Assembly (NCBI RefSeq): GCF_000297055.2
Contig: NC_022357.1
Span: 2,572,501-2,636,500 of the forward strand
From: Sulfuricella denitrificans skB26
GTDB taxonomy: Bacteria > Pseudomonadota > Gammaproteobacteria > Burkholderiales > Sulfuricellaceae
DNA: 64,000 nucleotides
Direction: 5' to 3'
Part shown: in pieces, positions 63,072 through 64,000 of the stretch
How positions within the stretch are numbered: position 1 is the stretch's first letter
How the letters are laid out: each line of letters begins with the position of its first letter
Position numbers and translations under genes: made by a program
Notes under the pieces: model-generated
What the model was told of the DNA's origin: nothing
Seen by the model: the letters and a program-made list of their open reading frames with translations, nothing else
Databases searched by the model: none

Positions 63072-63781
63072 GGTTTTCGTTCAACTTCCGAATCGTTTTT
63101 CTCCGGACCGTAATCGTCGACCATGATTTTGGGTGCCCGGTCGATTCGGTAAAGCACTATCAGCAAGCCGAGAGTGGCGATCAGCATGAAATGCGGCCCA
63201 AACAGCCAGAATACGATGGGCACGATGTAGTAATAGGCACGCATGCCAAAATGGTAGAACATGCCCGCCCGATTGAGGTGGGTTGCGACATGGGCAGGCG
63301 ATATGGCTTTGTGGTTGAGGGCGACCGGCACATTGATCATGTAGCCGACATGGTTGAAGACCCGAACCGACATCGAGAAGCTGAAGAAGGCAATGAACAG
63401 GTCGAGCAGCAACAGCAGCAACTTGGCAAGCCAAAGGCCAGAATGCTTGGCACCGATTGCGTTGAGCGAGTGCCAGGTGGACCCCAACCTGGCTTCCTGA
63501 CCGCTCAGGGTCAGTACGCCGATGATTAGCAGAATGGCGGTAGAAGCGAGGAAGGTTGCCGCCATGGTCGAGTTGCGCAGTGTTTGCACCGCCAGGATGT
63601 CCTTGCCCTCGCGCATGATGGTTTCGACCCAGGCGGAACGGGCCATGACGTTGACGGCAGCCACGGTATAAGCCGGATTTTTGGCCTCCTTGTATTTCAG
63701 ATAAAGCTGATAGGCAATGACCAAAGAAACACTGATTAGAAAACTGATCAGATCTGCGGCGTAAGAAGCGATGGAATCCAT
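63068..63781 (-). CDS. DUF599 family membrane protein
   Basis: The 237-residue protein starts MDSIASYAADLISFLIS and has four membrane helices, the conserved region ARSAWVETIMREGKDILAVQTLRNSTMAA (in part) and RVFNHVGYMINVP. Function unknown. The start at 63779-63781 is chosen on the family N terminus; the open frame continues 32 codons 5' without conservation. Confidence 0.88.
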   Translation of the reverse strand: MDSIASYAADLISFLISVSLVIAYQLYLKYKEAKNPAYTVAAVNVMARSAWVETIMREGKDILAVQTLRNSTMAATFLASTAILLIIGVLTLSGQEARLGSTWHSLNAIGAKHSGLWLAKLLLLLLDLFIAFFSFSMSVRVFNHVGYMINVPVALNHKAISPAHVATHLNRAGMFYHFGMRAYYYIVPIVFWLFGPHFMLIATLGLLIVLYRIDRAPKIMVDDYGPEKNDSEVERKP

Positions 63782-64000
63782 GGATGTCCCAGGGTGGCGA
63801 ATAAATATTTTTGAGCGGCACGAGTTTTTCTCGGCCAGCATTTGAAGTATATCAAGGTTGGCCGAAGTTCTCTCCAACCCATTTCAGAATGGGGTCGAGA
63901 TTTTTCACAGGCATGGCATCGTCGTTTCCCGCCATCTTAATACTTAATCTCAGGTGAAAATCGAACTGCCGTTACCCCGTAACTTAGTCCACTCTGGAGT
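63782..64000. other. Right end of window, no gene recognised
   Basis: 219 bp that should hold the promoter of the DUF599 unit. A 27-codon leftward frame (MAGNDDAMPVKNLDPILKW) lies at about 63850-63937 with no support, so it is not called. Confidence 0.5.

Noticed and set aside
63850-63937. 27-codon leftward frame near the right end
   Set aside because: Too short, no ribosome site and a stop not far upstream; no homology seen.

Overview
The window looks like chromosome of a betaproteobacterium. The gene orders rpe-gph-trpE-trpG-trpD-trpC next to apaG and mltA, lptD-surA-pdxA-rsmA divergent from amgK-murU, and glyQ-glyS-gmhB-plsC are typical of that class. The Coq7 hydroxylase, Omp32-type porin and a Nitrosomonadales/Gallionellales-like style fit too, but the exact genus is inference. 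No rRNA or tRNA gene was recognised.

Layout. 1-7.2 kb: tyrS (cut by the left edge), an M23 cell-wall peptidase with anmK, then leftward rplM-rpsI and argC-DUF6776-bactofilin-erpA. 7.3-11.6 kb: OsmC-like protein, coq7, a GlcF-like iron-sulfur protein, a YefM/YoeB toxin-antitoxin pair and a porin. 11.9-18.2 kb: a leftward rpe-gph-trpEGDC block invaded by several palindromic repeat elements; one element lies in frame inside trpC and a group surrounds a DUF559 nuclease gene between trpG and trpD. 18.4-20.8 kb: apaG, mltA and an orphan TonB.

20.9-37.4 kb is the most coherent accessory system: three TonB-dependent receptors, an outer-membrane channel-like protein, a private TonB-ExbB-ExbD, a polyferredoxin, a SafE-type membrane protein, a DUF4198-like periplasmic protein, an Asp-box propeller with a CECC motif, a TlpA-like thioredoxin, a DUF2946 protein and a PspF-like sigma-54 activator. 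Sigma-54 (-24/-12) promoters can be read upstream of the receptor transcription units, with a shared dyad TGTGC-N6-GCACA at nearly the same distance from two of them. Receptor 1 has the CxxxM and HxM copper ligands of OprC, so copper (or a copper chelate) is the best guess for the substrate.

37.5-58.4 kb is mostly housekeeping: ferritin-like protein, methyltransferase, dsbC, a UbiH-like hydroxylase, pepP, murU-amgK (with anmK, a muramic-acid recycling set), lptD-surA-pdxA-rsmA, gloA, an M48-type peptidase, plsC, gmhB, glyS, glyQ, a GIY-YIG protein and lnt. Palindromic repeats form the ends of several proteins here, and a 269-bp three-stem fold-back element sits between glyS and gmhB.

58.4-61.85 kb is a chromosomal integron: an integrase gene collapsed by a large in-frame deletion to 66 codons, an attI-like region and five cassettes (DsrE-like, small membrane protein, cupin, PaiB-like flavoprotein, EamA transporter) separated by attC sites, one of which has lost its hairpin. 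62-64 kb: DUF4202, a small membrane protein and a DUF599 membrane protein.
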